Shown here: positions 16,732 through 25,908 of the stretch, piece by piece
Layout: each line of letters opens with the position of its first letter
How positions within the stretch are numbered: position 1 is the first letter of the stretch
Assembly: GCF_016907675.1 (NCBI RefSeq)
Contig: NZ_JAFBCJ010000001.1
Coordinates: forward strand, 248,001-312,000
DNA from: Geodermatophilus bullaregiensis
GTDB lineage: Bacteria > Actinomycetota > Actinomycetes > Mycobacteriales > Geodermatophilaceae
Direction: 5' to 3'
DNA: 64,000 nt
The notes under the pieces: model-generated
What the model saw: the letters and a program-made list of their open reading frames with translations, nothing else
Databases searched by the model: none
What the model was told of the DNA's origin: nothing
Position numbers and translations under genes: made by a program

Positions 16732-16751
16732 ATTTGGTCGATCGACCTAAT
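16732..16751. promoter_or_regulatory. TetR-type operator upstream of drug exporter
   Basis: atttggtcgatcgacctaat is a 20-bp palindrome with a single mismatched pair and a perfect 12-bp core (ggtcgatcgacc). It is 49 bases upstream of the exporter GTG and is the likely target of the TetR protein encoded downstream at 18350. Confidence 0.7.
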
Positions 16752-16800
16752 CGATGGCAGACTCGTGCGGTCCCCCGCACTCCCCCGTCTCGAGGATCTC

Positions 16801-18345
16801 GTGAGTCCGCTCCGTCGCTGGGCCGCCCTGGCGGTCCTGGCGCTGCCCGTCCTGCTCATCAGCATCGACATGACGGTGCTCGGCATCGCCGTCCCCGCCC
16901 TGACCGCCGACCTCGGCCCGACGTCGACCGAGCTGCTGTGGATCGTCGACGTCTACTCGTTCCTGCTCGCCGGCCTGCTGGTGCTCATGGGGAACCTGGG
17001 GGACCGCATCGGGCGGCGCCGGCTGCTGGTGGCCGGCGCCGTGGCCTTCGGGATCGCCTCGGCGATCGCGGCCTTCGCGACGACGCCGGGGATGCTGATC
17101 GCGGCCCGGGCGCTGCTCGGGCTCGGCGGGGCGACGCTGATGCCCTCGACCCTGGCGCTGCTGCGCTCGGTGTTCCCCGATCCCCGGGAGCGGCGTCTGG
17201 CCATCGCCGTGTGGGCGGCGGCCTTCTCCGGCGGCGCCGCGGTCGGCCCGATCGTCGGGGGCGTCCTGCTCGAGTCCTTCTGGTGGGGCTCGGTGTTCCT
17301 GGTGAACACCCCGGTCATGGTGCTCCTGGTGGTCGGCGCCCTCGCCCTGCTGCCCGAGTCGCGCTCGCGGCCCGCACCGCTCGACGTGCTCTCCGCCGTG
17401 CTGTCGATCGCCGGCGTCCTGCCGGTGGTGTACGCGCTCAAGACGGCGGCGAAGGACGGCCTGGGCGCGCCCGCGGTGGCGTCCCTCGCCGCCGGGGCGG
17501 CGCTGCTGTGGGTCTTCGTGCGCCGGCAGCGCCGCCTCGCCGAGCCGCTGCTGGACCTGGGGCTGTTCCGGCACCGCGCCTTCTCCGTCGCGGTGGGGAC
17601 GAACCTGCTGACGGTCTTCGCCCTGCTGGGGCTGATGTTCTTCCTCCCGCAGTACCTGGTGCTGGTGCTCGGCACGAGCCCGCTGGTCGCCGGCCTGTGG
17701 CTGCTGCCCCTCGCGGTGTCCACCGTCGGCGGGTCGCTGTCCGCGCCCTGGCTGGCCCGCCACCTGGAGCTGCGCTGGGTCATCGGCGGCGGCATGGCGT
17801 TGACCGCGGCCGGGCTGGGGGTCGCCACCCTGCTCGGGGTGGACGGCGACCGCGGCGTGCTGGTCGTGGCGAGCGTGCTCATCGGCGCCGGCGTCGGCGC
17901 GGCCGAGGCCCTGACGAACGACGTCATCCTCGCCACGGCGCCACCGGAGCGGGCCGGCGCGGCGGCCTCGGTGTCCGAGACGGCCTACGAGTTCGGCGGC
18001 GCCATGGGGACCGCGGTGCTGGGCACCGTCGGGCTGTCGGTCTACGCCGCCCACCTCGGCGCGGTCGACGGGGTGCCCGGGGACGCCGTCGACGCCGCCC
18101 GCGAGACCCTGGGCGGGGCGGCGGAGGTCGCCGCGCAGCTGCCACCGGAGACGGCGGCGTCCTTCCTGGCCGAGGCCGGGCGGGCCTTCGTCGCGGGCAT
18201 GGACGTCGTCCTCGTCGTCGCCGCCCTCGTCGCCGCGTACGTGGCGGTGCAGGCCGTCGTCCTCCTCCGCGGCGACGCGGGGGCCGCCGCACCGTCCGCG
18301 TCCGCCGAGCGCCCGGCGGGGACGCGGGAGACGGTGGGACGGTGA
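16801..18345 (+). CDS. MFS drug exporter, DHA2 (14-TMS) family
   Basis: 514-residue proton-coupled efflux pump related to SmvA and QacA. Hallmarks are the first-helix motif SIDMTVLGIAVPALTADL, motif A as GNLGDRIGRRRLLVAG, and motif C as AAFSGGAAVGPIVGG in the fifth helix, followed by the extra central helices of the 14-segment family. The GTG at 16801 has GAGGA upstream. A TetR regulator follows four bases after the stop, and an operator lies in the promoter, the standard layout of substrate-induced efflux. Likely exports cationic or lipophilic toxic compounds. Confidence 0.93.
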   Translation: MSPLRRWAALAVLALPVLLISIDMTVLGIAVPALTADLGPTSTELLWIVDVYSFLLAGLLVLMGNLGDRIGRRRLLVAGAVAFGIASAIAAFATTPGMLIAARALLGLGGATLMPSTLALLRSVFPDPRERRLAIAVWAAAFSGGAAVGPIVGGVLLESFWWGSVFLVNTPVMVLLVVGALALLPESRSRPAPLDVLSAVLSIAGVLPVVYALKTAAKDGLGAPAVASLAAGAALLWVFVRRQRRLAEPLLDLGLFRHRAFSVAVGTNLLTVFALLGLMFFLPQYLVLVLGTSPLVAGLWLLPLAVSTVGGSLSAPWLARHLELRWVIGGGMALTAAGLGVATLLGVDGDRGVLVVASVLIGAGVGAAEALTNDVILATAPPERAGAAASVSETAYEFGGAMGTAVLGTVGLSVYAAHLGAVDGVPGDAVDAARETLGGAAEVAAQLPPETAASFLAEAGRAFVAGMDVVLVVAALVAAYVAVQAVVLLRGDAGAAAPSASAERPAGTRETVGR

Positions 18346-18349
18346 GGCG

Positions 18350-19009
18350 GTGACCAGTGCCAAGCGCGCACACCTGCCCGTCGGGCAGCGCCGGGCCCAA
18401 CTCGTGGCGGCCGCCATGCAGGTCATGCAGCGGGAGGGGGCCTGGGCGCTCACCACGCGGGCGGTCGCGCGGGAGGCCGGCGTCCCGCTCGGCGCCGTGC
18501 ACTACGCGTTCGGGTCCAAGGCCGAGCTGGTGCGTGCGGTCTTCGAGGCCGACCGCGACCGGGCCACCGCGCTGCTCATGCGGGCGGTGGAGGCCGGGGG
18601 GACACCCGCCGAGGTGCTCACCCGCGCCCTGGTGGGCTACGCCGACAGCGTGATCGCCGACCCGGGTGCCGAGATGGTGCTGCAGGAGCTGACCATGATG
18701 GGCGGCCGGGACGACGACCTGCGGGCCGCGGCCCGGGAGTCGACCGAGCAGTACCGCCGTGACGCGCTCGACCTGCTGCACCGGGTGGCCGAGGTGTCCG
18801 GGGGCACGTGGGCCGGGGACGTCGACGTGCTGGCCGAGTCGGTGCTCGGCCTGCTGTTCGGGGCGTCGGTGAACTGGCTGTGCACCGGGGACGACGCGCT
18901 CTTCCGCCGGTGCGCCACGGACGCCGCGCAGGTCCTCGCCGGCCGCCTGGTCACCGGCTCGCCGGGGGGCGCCACGGGACGAGCGGAGGAGCGCCCGGCC
19001 CTAGGGTGA
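18350..19009 (+). CDS. TetR-family regulator of the DHA2 exporter
   Basis: 219 residues. The helix-turn-helix covers about residues 13-60 (ALTTRAVAREAGVPLGAVHY with the following FGSKAELV). The C-terminal ligand domain keeps the helical pattern of TetR repressors of drug pumps. It starts at GTG 18350, four bases after the exporter stop, so both are on one transcript and the protein would autoregulate through the 16732 palindrome. Confidence 0.92.
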   Translation: MTSAKRAHLPVGQRRAQLVAAAMQVMQREGAWALTTRAVAREAGVPLGAVHYAFGSKAELVRAVFEADRDRATALLMRAVEAGGTPAEVLTRALVGYADSVIADPGAEMVLQELTMMGGRDDDLRAAARESTEQYRRDALDLLHRVAEVSGGTWAGDVDVLAESVLGLLFGASVNWLCTGDDALFRRCATDAAQVLAGRLVTGSPGGATGRAEERPALG

Positions 19010-19048
19010 CGGGCGTCACAGGCTGCACCACGAGCAGAGGAGCCCGCC

Positions 19049-19258
19049 GTGAACGACCCCGTCTACCGGTTGAGCGAGATCGTCGGGAGCAGCACGACGG
19101 GCGTGGACGACGCCATCCGCACCGCCATCGCGCGGGCCTCCCGGACGGTCCGCAACATCGAGTGGTTCCAGGTGCAGGAGGTCCGCGGGCACGTGAGCGA
19201 GGGCGTGGTCGCGCACGTGCAGGTGACGCTGAAGGTCGGGTTCCGGGTGGAGGACTGA
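19049..19258 (+). CDS. Dodecin, flavin-binding storage protein
   Basis: 69-residue dodecin, which forms a hollow dodecamer that stores and protects riboflavin, FMN or coenzyme A. The whole chain matches the family, with VYRLSEIVGSS at the start, AIARASRTVRNIEWFQV in the helix with the flavin-stacking Trp39, and the final strand QVTLKVGFRVED. The GTG start has AGAGGAG upstream. Monocistronic. Confidence 0.95.
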   Translation: MNDPVYRLSEIVGSSTTGVDDAIRTAIARASRTVRNIEWFQVQEVRGHVSEGVVAHVQVTLKVGFRVED

Positions 19259-19309
19259 CCTGCGCCCGTCCGGCCGCGCACCGGCGCCCCGGGCGGTCCC
19301 GGCGCCTCG

Positions 19310-20851
19310 TCAGCCGGCCACGGCGGCGTAGCGGGCCTTCAGCTTGTGCTTCTGCAGCTTGCCGGTGGGCGTGCGCGGCAGCTCGGTGACGAAGTCGACG
19401 CTGCGCGGTGCCTTGAAGTGGGCGATGCGGGAGCGCACGAAGTCGATCAGCTCCCGCTCCAGCGCGGGGCCGCCCTCGACGCCCTCGGGCAGCTGCACCA
19501 CGGCCTTGACCACCTCACCCATGTCGGGGTCGGGCACGCCGATGACGGCGACGTCGTAGACGGCCGGGTGCAGGGTCAGGACGTCCTCGACCTCCTGCGG
19601 GTAGACGTTCGTCCCGCCGGTGATGACCGTGAACGCCTTGCGGTCGGTGAGGAACAGGTAGCCCTCGTCGTCGACGTACCCGACGTCCCCGACCGTCGAC
19701 CAGGTCGGGTGCGCGGGGTGCTGCGCCTGCGCCGTCCTCGCGGGGTCCCCGTGGTAGGCGAAGGGCATCTCGTCGCGCTCGAACCAGATGGTCCCCACCT
19801 CGCCGGCCGGCAGCTCGCGCCCCTCGTCGTCGCAGACGTGGACGACCCCGAGGCCGGCCCTCCCGACCGAGCCGGGTCGCTGCAGCCACTCCTCCGGTCC
19901 GATGAGGGTGACGCCGTTGGCCTCGGTGGAGGAGTAGTACTCGTGGAGGACGGGTCCCCACCAGTCCATCATCTGCTGCTTGACCTCGACGGGACACGGC
20001 GCCGCGGCGTGCACCGCGACCCGCAGCGAGGAGACGTCGTAGGAGTTCCGCACCTCGGGCGGCAGCTTGAGCATCCGGACGAACATCGTCGGCACGAACT
20101 GCCCGTGCGTGACCCGGTACCGCTCGATCGCGGCGAGGGCGGCCTCGGCGTCGAACCGGGAGGCGAGGACGAGGGTGCCGCCGTACCGGTGCACCATGCC
20201 GCCGAAGCGCAGCGGCGCCGCGTGGTAGACCGGTGCGGGCGAGTAGTAGACGGTGTCCGGGCCGAAGCCGTACAGGGGGCCGAAGACGCCGGCCACCGTG
20301 TCGCCGGGCTCGTCCACCTGCCGCTGGGGCAGCGCCGGCTCGACGCCCTTGGGCCGGCCGGTGGTGCCCGAGGAGTAGAGCATGTCCGCGCCGCACGGCT
20401 GGTCGCCCAGCGGCTCCGCGGACACCGACGCCAGCGCGTCCTCGTAGGAGTCGAACCCGGGCACCGCTCCGCCGAGGGCCAGCCGCAGTTCCAGCGCGGG
20501 GACGCGCCCGGCCACCGCGGCGGCCAGGTCGGCCACCGCCGCGGAGACGACGAGCACGCGGGCGCCGCAGTCCTCGACGACGTAGGCGGCCTCGTCCGGC
20601 GAGAGGTGCTGGTTTACCCCGGTGACGTAGAGGCCCGAGCGCAGCGCCGCCCAGTAGACCTCGAAGACCTCGGGCCGGTTGTCCGACAGGAAGGCGACGT
20701 GGTCCCCCGGGCGCAGGCCGGCCTCGCGGAACACCCGCGCCAGGCGGGTGGAGCGCTCGTCGAGCCGGGCATAGGAGACGACGTCCCCGGTCTCGGCGAC
20801 GACGATCGCCGCCTTCTCCGGCGTGGTCCGCGCGTGGGTACCCGGGAACAC
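19310..20851 (-). CDS. Acyl-CoA synthetase (AMP-forming, ANL superfamily)
   Basis: Activates a carboxylic acid to its acyl-CoA through an acyl-adenylate; 513 residues from GTG 20851 (GGGGAG five bases upstream). The ATP loop reads YSSGTTGRPKG (about residue 160), the adenylate motif YYSSTEANG (about 300), the TGD-type motif appears as VGDVGYVDDEGYLFLTDR, and the catalytic lysine is in PTGKLQKHKLK near the C terminus. All key residues are present. It is convergent with dodecin and isolated from other lipid genes. Substrate is probably a medium or long chain fatty acid. Confidence 0.92.
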   Translation of the reverse strand: MFPGTHARTTPEKAAIVVAETGDVVSYARLDERSTRLARVFREAGLRPGDHVAFLSDNRPEVFEVYWAALRSGLYVTGVNQHLSPDEAAYVVEDCGARVLVVSAAVADLAAAVAGRVPALELRLALGGAVPGFDSYEDALASVSAEPLGDQPCGADMLYSSGTTGRPKGVEPALPQRQVDEPGDTVAGVFGPLYGFGPDTVYYSPAPVYHAAPLRFGGMVHRYGGTLVLASRFDAEAALAAIERYRVTHGQFVPTMFVRMLKLPPEVRNSYDVSSLRVAVHAAAPCPVEVKQQMMDWWGPVLHEYYSSTEANGVTLIGPEEWLQRPGSVGRAGLGVVHVCDDEGRELPAGEVGTIWFERDEMPFAYHGDPARTAQAQHPAHPTWSTVGDVGYVDDEGYLFLTDRKAFTVITGGTNVYPQEVEDVLTLHPAVYDVAVIGVPDPDMGEVVKAVVQLPEGVEGGPALERELIDFVRSRIAHFKAPRSVDFVTELPRTPTGKLQKHKLKARYAAVAG

Positions 20852-21132
20852 CGGCGCTCCCCTCTCGGTGTCGGCTGTGCCGCGCCTCACAGTAGGGCGG
20901 GGGCGGGCAACGGGAGTGGTCGCACCGGTCCGGCAGGGACACGGGAGCGGCACTCGACGCCTCCGGGGCCGTCGGCGTCGAGAGGACGGCGCCTCCCCTC
21001 CCGTCACCGGCAGCGCGCAGCTGCACCGGGCCTCACCCACGGGGCCGGGCACCCGTGGTCCGATGCTCCCCGTTCCACGCCGACGGCGTGCGGGACCGTC
21101 ATCGACCCCCACGGGGAGGATCGGGGAACCGC

Positions 21133-21966
21133 GTGTCCCGCCAGAACAGGCTCCTCAGCGCTGCGGTCGCGCTGGCCGCCACGGGTGCCGCACTCGTGGC
21201 CGGCGCGGGCACCGCCTCCGCGGCGGTCATCGCGACCAACCCCAACGTCACGGCCACGGCGAACGACGCCAACGTGTCGGACGTCAGCGTCAGCTGCGTG
21301 CGGTCGTCGGGTGACTTCGGCACCTACGCCGTCGGGTTCCGGCTGCCGGCGCTCAGGGCGGGCGAGAGCCACGACATCGCCCTGCGGGAGAAGCTCTCGG
21401 GCGTCCTCCGCGACTCGCTGGTGGTCACGACCGGCCAGTCGACGGACAGGATCACCCTCGAGGCCGCCTCCGACGGCCACCTCCGCGTGCCGGCGCTGCG
21501 GGCGACCGTCACCGAGCTCGCCGGCGGTGTCGCCACGGCGACCTGGGCGGTGAGCACCACGGGGCAGTGCGGCTGGAACGACCCGGCCGACCTGCCCGTC
21601 GTCGAGGACACGTGGTACCACGAGGAGAACGCGGGCCGGCAGTCCTACCGGATCACCAACACGTCCGACTTCGTGGAGGACGTCAACGTGCTCGCCACCG
21701 GCACCTTCTACGGCACCGGCGGCCACGTCGGCTCGACCGGTGAACTCGTGCGGCAGACCGTCGCCCTCCAGCCGCGCAGCTCCGTCCAGGTCGAGAGCAC
21801 GGGTCTGCTGCCCTACGGCCCCTGCGGCGTGTACACCGCCTGGACCGCTGCCGGCGGCGGCCTGGACGCGGCCTCGCACACGTGGACGAGCCCGCCCCGC
21901 ACCGAGGAGTGGGACCTCCGCGACGGGCACAACGGGGGGCTGGACTGCTCCCCGGACGAGGACTGA
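21133..21966 (+). CDS. Secreted protein of unknown function
   Basis: 277 residues from GTG 21133. Residues 1-31 form a Sec signal peptide: charged RQNR, a hydrophobic run rich in Ala, Val and Leu, then an AxA cleavage site (TASA). The mature part has four cysteines in well-spaced positions (in SVSCV, GQCGW, GPCGV and LDCSP), probably two disulfides, and alternating Thr/Val strands that suggest beta-sandwich repeats. It ends in an acidic tail. No family recognised. Convergent with the hydrolase gene, 24 bases apart. Confidence 0.8.
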   Translation: MSRQNRLLSAAVALAATGAALVAGAGTASAAVIATNPNVTATANDANVSDVSVSCVRSSGDFGTYAVGFRLPALRAGESHDIALREKLSGVLRDSLVVTTGQSTDRITLEAASDGHLRVPALRATVTELAGGVATATWAVSTTGQCGWNDPADLPVVEDTWYHEENAGRQSYRITNTSDFVEDVNVLATGTFYGTGGHVGSTGELVRQTVALQPRSSVQVESTGLLPYGPCGVYTAWTAAGGGLDAASHTWTSPPRTEEWDLRDGHNGGLDCSPDED

Positions 21967-21990
21967 CCGTCGGCGGCACCCACGCTCCGC

Positions 21991-22860
21991 TCAGACGCGC
22001 AGGGCCCGCGTCGCGGTGAGCCGGCGCACCTCGTCCAGCATCGCCCTCGGTGCCTCCAGCGGCAGGAAGTGCGTCGCCGCGAACTCGCGGTAACGGGCCC
22101 CGGGCACCGCGGCGGCCGCGGCCCGGACGTCCGCGACGTCGACGAGCGTGTCGTACCGGCCCGCCAGGAAGGTCACCGGGCACGACAGCGGTGACAGGTC
22201 GAGCGGAGCGTGGTCGGCGACGGCCACCGCGAGGTGCCGGAACCAGCCCCAGTCGTGCCGGGCGAACTCGCCGACCACCGCGGCCAGCGCCTGCAGGCGC
22301 GCCGCCTCCGCGGTCGACCGTCCGGCGACCGCCGGCGCGAGCACGGTCTGCCAGGGCTGCAGGCCGCGGGTGAGGACCGGCAGCAGCGGCCCGACGACCG
22401 GCAGCAGCCGGCTGCTCAGCCGCCCCACCGGGGCCCGCAGGCGGCGCGGGACCCCGAACGGCCCGAACAGCGAGGAGAAGCTGCCCCCCGGCACGCCCGC
22501 GACGGCCAGGACACCGTCCACCCGCCCCGGGTCCTCCAGCGCCAGCTCGAACGCGACGTTGACCCCTAGCGACCAGCCCACGACGGTCACGGCCGGCAGG
22601 CCGAAGGCGTCGAGGACCGCGCGGGCGTCGCCCACGTGGTCCTCGACCTGCACCGCGCCGGGGTCCCGCGGACGGCGGGACGCCCCGAGGCCGCGGTGGT
22701 CCCAGCCGACGACCTGGAAGCCGCTGTCCTCGGACACGAGGGCCGGCCAGGCCGACGGCGAGGCGCCCAACCCGTTGCACAGCAGGACGGGCGTCCCCCT
22801 GCCGGCCGACCACGCCCGGATGGGCGTCCCGTCCGGAGCGGTGACCTGCAGGGACCTCAC
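21991..22860 (-). CDS. Alpha/beta hydrolase
   Basis: About 289 residues from GTG 22860. The fold is recognised from VLLCNGLGASPSAWP (oxyanion loop), GWDHRGLGAS, the nucleophile elbow GWSLG (Ser97), a late aspartate in GRYDTLVDV and the terminal histidine in ATHFLPLEAP, giving an intact catalytic triad. The start is uncertain: no ribosome binding site fits the GTG, and the frame is open to 22977. Likely an esterase or C-C hydrolase of the haloperoxidase-like branch; substrate unknown. Confidence 0.85.
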   Translation of the reverse strand: MRSLQVTAPDGTPIRAWSAGRGTPVLLCNGLGASPSAWPALVSEDSGFQVVGWDHRGLGASRRPRDPGAVQVEDHVGDARAVLDAFGLPAVTVVGWSLGVNVAFELALEDPGRVDGVLAVAGVPGGSFSSLFGPFGVPRRLRAPVGRLSSRLLPVVGPLLPVLTRGLQPWQTVLAPAVAGRSTAEAARLQALAAVVGEFARHDWGWFRHLAVAVADHAPLDLSPLSCPVTFLAGRYDTLVDVADVRAAAAAVPGARYREFAATHFLPLEAPRAMLDEVRRLTATRALRV

Positions 22861-23065
22861 CCGGGGCGCACGGCGACTGATCGGATCCTCCTCGACACGG
22901 GTGGTGGTGGTGGGCCGGCGCCGACGGCCCCACCCGTGGCACGGGCTCGTGGCACGCGCTCGTGGCACGGGGAGCACGGCGTGCCACCGAGGCTAGGGGG
23001 CAGGACTCCCCCACGACCGGGCAGCGGCGCGATGTGACGAAGCGGACAGGGCCGGCCGGCGGCGC

Positions 23066-24259
23066 TCAGGAGCGGGTGCGGTCCGGCCGGCGGCGCGCCG
23101 TCGGGGCGCGGAGGACACCGACGCTGAGCCCGGCGCCGACCGCCGCCACGACCCCGGCGAGGACGAACGGGACGAGGAACCCGCCGGCCGTCTCGGCGAG
23201 GAACCCCCCGAGCGGGGGGCCGCACAGCTGCGCCAGGCCGAAGGCCAGGGTGCAGCGGCCGAAGGCCCCGGCGAACTCCCGCGGGGTCAGGGAGTCCGAC
23301 AGGTGGGCGGCGATGACCGCCGGCAGCCCCGACATCGTCAGGCCGAACAGCAGGGCCGAGGCCGAGGCCAGGGGCTCCACGCCCAGCGGCACGAGCAGGA
23401 TCGCCGCGGCCATGGCCAGGTAGCCGCCGATCAGCGTGCCGCCGCGGCCCCACCGGTCCGACAGCGGCCCGAGCACGACCCCGCCGGCGGTCAGGCCGAC
23501 GCCCACCAGCGTGTAGACCGCCGAGGCGTGTCCGGCCGAGAAGCCCGCGTCGTCCTCGAGCGCGGTCACCAGGTAGCTGGTGTAGACGGAGTACGCCAGG
23601 CCGTAGGCGGCGTACCCGCCGGTGAGACCGATCCAGCCGGGGACCCGGCGCAGGGCGCCGGCGCGCACGGGGGCGTCGTCGTCGCGGTGCCGCGCCGGCC
23701 GCAGCAGGAGCAGGCACAGGACGAGCGCGACCAGCGCGACCGCCGTCTCCACCAGGTAGACCGTGCGCCAGGAGGCGTCGCCGCCCCGGGCCTGCAGCGC
23801 CCACGTCAGGGCGCTGGCGAACACGATCCCCCCGCCGATGCCCGAGCCGGCGACGCCGATCGCGGCGCCGCGGCGCGACGGGCGGACGACGGAGCCCGCG
23901 AGCCCGGGAGCCGGCACCCAGATGAACGCGCCGCCGACGCCGGTCAGGGTGAGGCCGACGGCCAGCCCCCCGGCGCCGCCGGCACGGGTGAGCAGCGCGA
24001 GGCCCAGGGCACTGCAGGCCAGCCCGGCCTGGATCAGCGCGGCCGGCCGGGCCCGGCGGGAGAGCGCGCTGACCGCCACGGTCCCGAGCAGGTAGGCGGT
24101 GACGTTGGCGGTGGCGACCAGCCCGGCCAGCGCGTAGGAGTCCAGCAGGTCGCGGTTGATCGCCGGCAGCAGCAACGCGTACGAGAAGCGGCCGAAGGCC
24201 TGGGCGACGGCGGAGGCCATCGCCACGAGCAGGACGAGCGCGCGGGGCCGCACCTGCAC
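23066..24259 (-). CDS. MFS transporter, YbfB/YjiJ-like
   Basis: 397-residue permease with 12 hydrophobic segments. The N-terminal FGRFSYALLLPAINRDL segment is typical of the YbfB/YjiJ group of MFS proteins, and the linker SDRWGRGGTLIGGYLAM after helix eight is an MFS motif A variant. GTG 24259 has GGAGG seven bases upstream. The N-terminal half has many glycine-rich helices (GVAGSGIGGGIVFA). Substrate of this group is not well defined. Monocistronic. Confidence 0.87.
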   Translation of the reverse strand: MQVRPRALVLLVAMASAVAQAFGRFSYALLLPAINRDLLDSYALAGLVATANVTAYLLGTVAVSALSRRARPAALIQAGLACSALGLALLTRAGGAGGLAVGLTLTGVGGAFIWVPAPGLAGSVVRPSRRGAAIGVAGSGIGGGIVFASALTWALQARGGDASWRTVYLVETAVALVALVLCLLLLRPARHRDDDAPVRAGALRRVPGWIGLTGGYAAYGLAYSVYTSYLVTALEDDAGFSAGHASAVYTLVGVGLTAGGVVLGPLSDRWGRGGTLIGGYLAMAAAILLVPLGVEPLASASALLFGLTMSGLPAVIAAHLSDSLTPREFAGAFGRCTLAFGLAQLCGPPLGGFLAETAGGFLVPFVLAGVVAAVGAGLSVGVLRAPTARRRPDRTRS

Positions 24260-24420
24260 GACGCCACCTCCGCACCGGTCCACGGACGACGCCGCACCGT
24301 GGCCGCCCGACGGGGCGAGTCCACCACCTCGGCGCCCGCCCCGCCGACCCCGACGCGGTCGCCGCCGGCGCCGGGGCGGTCGCCGACGCCCGGGGGGACC
24401 TGCGCAGGGTGGCGGGGTAC

Positions 24421-25359
24421 CTACCGGTGGCCGGCCCGGGGAGCCCCCTCGCCCAGGAGACCGCACAGCTCCCCGGCCAGCTCGGGCCGGTCGACGAGGG
24501 GGTTGCGGTTGCCCTGGCGCTCGGCGATCGCGGCGTTGCGGTGTCGTTCCCAGTCGGTCACCGGGTCGGCCTCGTGCCAGCGCACCAGCACCTCCCGGCG
24601 TTCCGGCGGCATCTCACCGGGCTGCACCTCGCCGGGGTAGCGCAGCAGGAAGTAGAGGACGGCCCGGGCGGCGGCGCCCTTGCCGTGGGTCGGCTCGAAC
24701 CCCTCGCCCTCGCTCTTGCCGCACTCGCCGCGCACCACCCGGGGCGCCGGGCCCGCCGTCGCCGGCGGGGGGAAGTCGGCGAACTCCTCGAAGGGGGTGT
24801 TGCCGCGGAAGCTGTTGCAGCGGGCCTCGCACGCGAACAGGTGGTGCAGGTCCCCGCGCATCGGCTCCCTCCTGGCGAACCAGCTCTGCGGCACCACGTG
24901 CTCGCAGTTGAACGGCAACGCCGCCTCTACCTCGGCCGCCAGCGCGGCCTCCGCCCCGGCGTCGGCCCGGGCCCCCGGCCCGCCGGACCGGGCGGCCAGC
25001 TCCCGGGTGCGGGCCTCGGCGACGGCGAGGTCGGCGCGGATCAGCTCCTCCGGGTCCCACTCGTGGCCGGTGTACAGGCTCCGCAGCACCCCGGTGGGCT
25101 GCAGGTCCACCCACGGGTACAGCTCCCTGGACGGCCGGTACCCCGGCATCCGCACGTGCGTGCGCCTCAGCAGCTCCGCGAACCCCTCGGGGGCGACCCC
25201 CCGGTAGTAGGCGTCGGCGGCCGCGCGGTCGGCCTCCGCGTCGTGGTAGACGCGGTCCCGGGCCGCGGCCAGCTCGGCCAGCGCAGCGTCCACGTCCACC
25301 GTCGCCGGTGCACTCGACCGGGGTACCGCCTCGGTGCTCACGCGGGAAGAGCTACTCAC
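24421..25359 (-). CDS. Endonuclease I family nuclease
   Basis: 312 residues. The metal-finger catalytic core is clear: CEHVVPQSWF with the general base His154, DLHHLFACEARCNSFRGNTPF, a GKG segment, and a C-terminal RNxxIxxxQGNRNPLVDRPEL motif typical of EndA/Vvn-type nucleases, which cut DNA and RNA non-specifically. Most family members are secreted, but no signal peptide is visible even when the longest start (GTG 25359) is used. It may therefore be exported by another route or act inside the cell. Four cysteines could support a disulfide or metal site. Confidence 0.88.
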   Translation of the reverse strand: MSSSSRVSTEAVPRSSAPATVDVDAALAELAAARDRVYHDAEADRAAADAYYRGVAPEGFAELLRRTHVRMPGYRPSRELYPWVDLQPTGVLRSLYTGHEWDPEELIRADLAVAEARTRELAARSGGPGARADAGAEAALAAEVEAALPFNCEHVVPQSWFARREPMRGDLHHLFACEARCNSFRGNTPFEEFADFPPPATAGPAPRVVRGECGKSEGEGFEPTHGKGAAARAVLYFLLRYPGEVQPGEMPPERREVLVRWHEADPVTDWERHRNAAIAERQGNRNPLVDRPELAGELCGLLGEGAPRAGHR

Positions 25360-25596
25360 TCCCCGTCACCCGGGCGTCAACGGACATCCCGCAACTGCTC
25401 GTGCTCGTGAGGACCGGCCCGGAACGGGGTGCGCCAGTGGACGGTCGCGGCACGGCCGGTCGCCGTCGCCGTCGGCCTGCACCTGCGCCGCGCCGGTCGC
25501 GGACGGGGTAGCTTGCAGCCGCCCAGGGCGTCCTCGGTCGTCGGCCTCGCGCCTCGAGACCGGGCGCCCACCCGTCACAGGACGAGGAGGTGGGAC

Positions 25597-25857
25597 GTGC
25601 CGAGGCGATCGAGGAACGGGGTGCAGGAGGAGCTCCTCCGCCTCCTGCGGCCACCGGCGCCCCGGCGGGCCGAGCTGCTCAGCGAGCGCGTGGCCCCCAC
25701 GCTGGCCGGGATCGGCGACAGCATGGCCGGCCGGCCGGCGGACGAGGTCCTCGCCGCGCTGGACGCCGCGGTGCGGGACGCCGGCGGCAGTCCGGACCGG
25801 GCGGCGCTGCGGGAGTTCGCGGCCGAGATCGAGGCCGGTGAGAACCCCTTCACCTGA
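25597..25857 (+). CDS. Small helical protein, unknown
   Basis: 86 residues from GTG 25597, which has an excellent AGGAGGT site six bases upstream. The sequence is mostly amphipathic helix (QEELLRLLRPPAPRRAELL, later DEVLAALDAAVRDAG and ALREFAAEIEAGENPFT). No cysteine or membrane segment. Not recognised. It ends before a perfect 10-bp hairpin shared with the convergent small gene. Confidence 0.6.
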   Translation: MPRRSRNGVQEELLRLLRPPAPRRAELLSERVAPTLAGIGDSMAGRPADEVLAALDAAVRDAGGSPDRAALREFAAEIEAGENPFT

Positions 25858-25884
25858 GGAGGGGCCCTCCAGGCCCACCGAGCC

Positions 25885-25907
25885 GGTGAGGGGAGGGTCC
25901 CCTCACC
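25885..25907. terminator. Bidirectional terminator hairpin
   Basis: ggtgagggga (25885-25894) and tcccctcacc (25898-25907) are perfect complements around a 3-base loop, between two convergent small genes. Confidence 0.75.
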
Positions 25908-25908
25908 C

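Noticed and set aside
15147-18353. A 1068-residue open frame on the plus strand
   Set aside because: It runs antisense over the transaminase and then through the exporter in another frame; composition is Gly/Arg/Val-rich without motifs, typical of GC-rich shadow frames.
19346-21553. A 735-residue plus-strand open frame
   Set aside because: Antisense to the acyl-CoA synthetase, which has all catalytic motifs in the opposite strand; no family features in the shadow.
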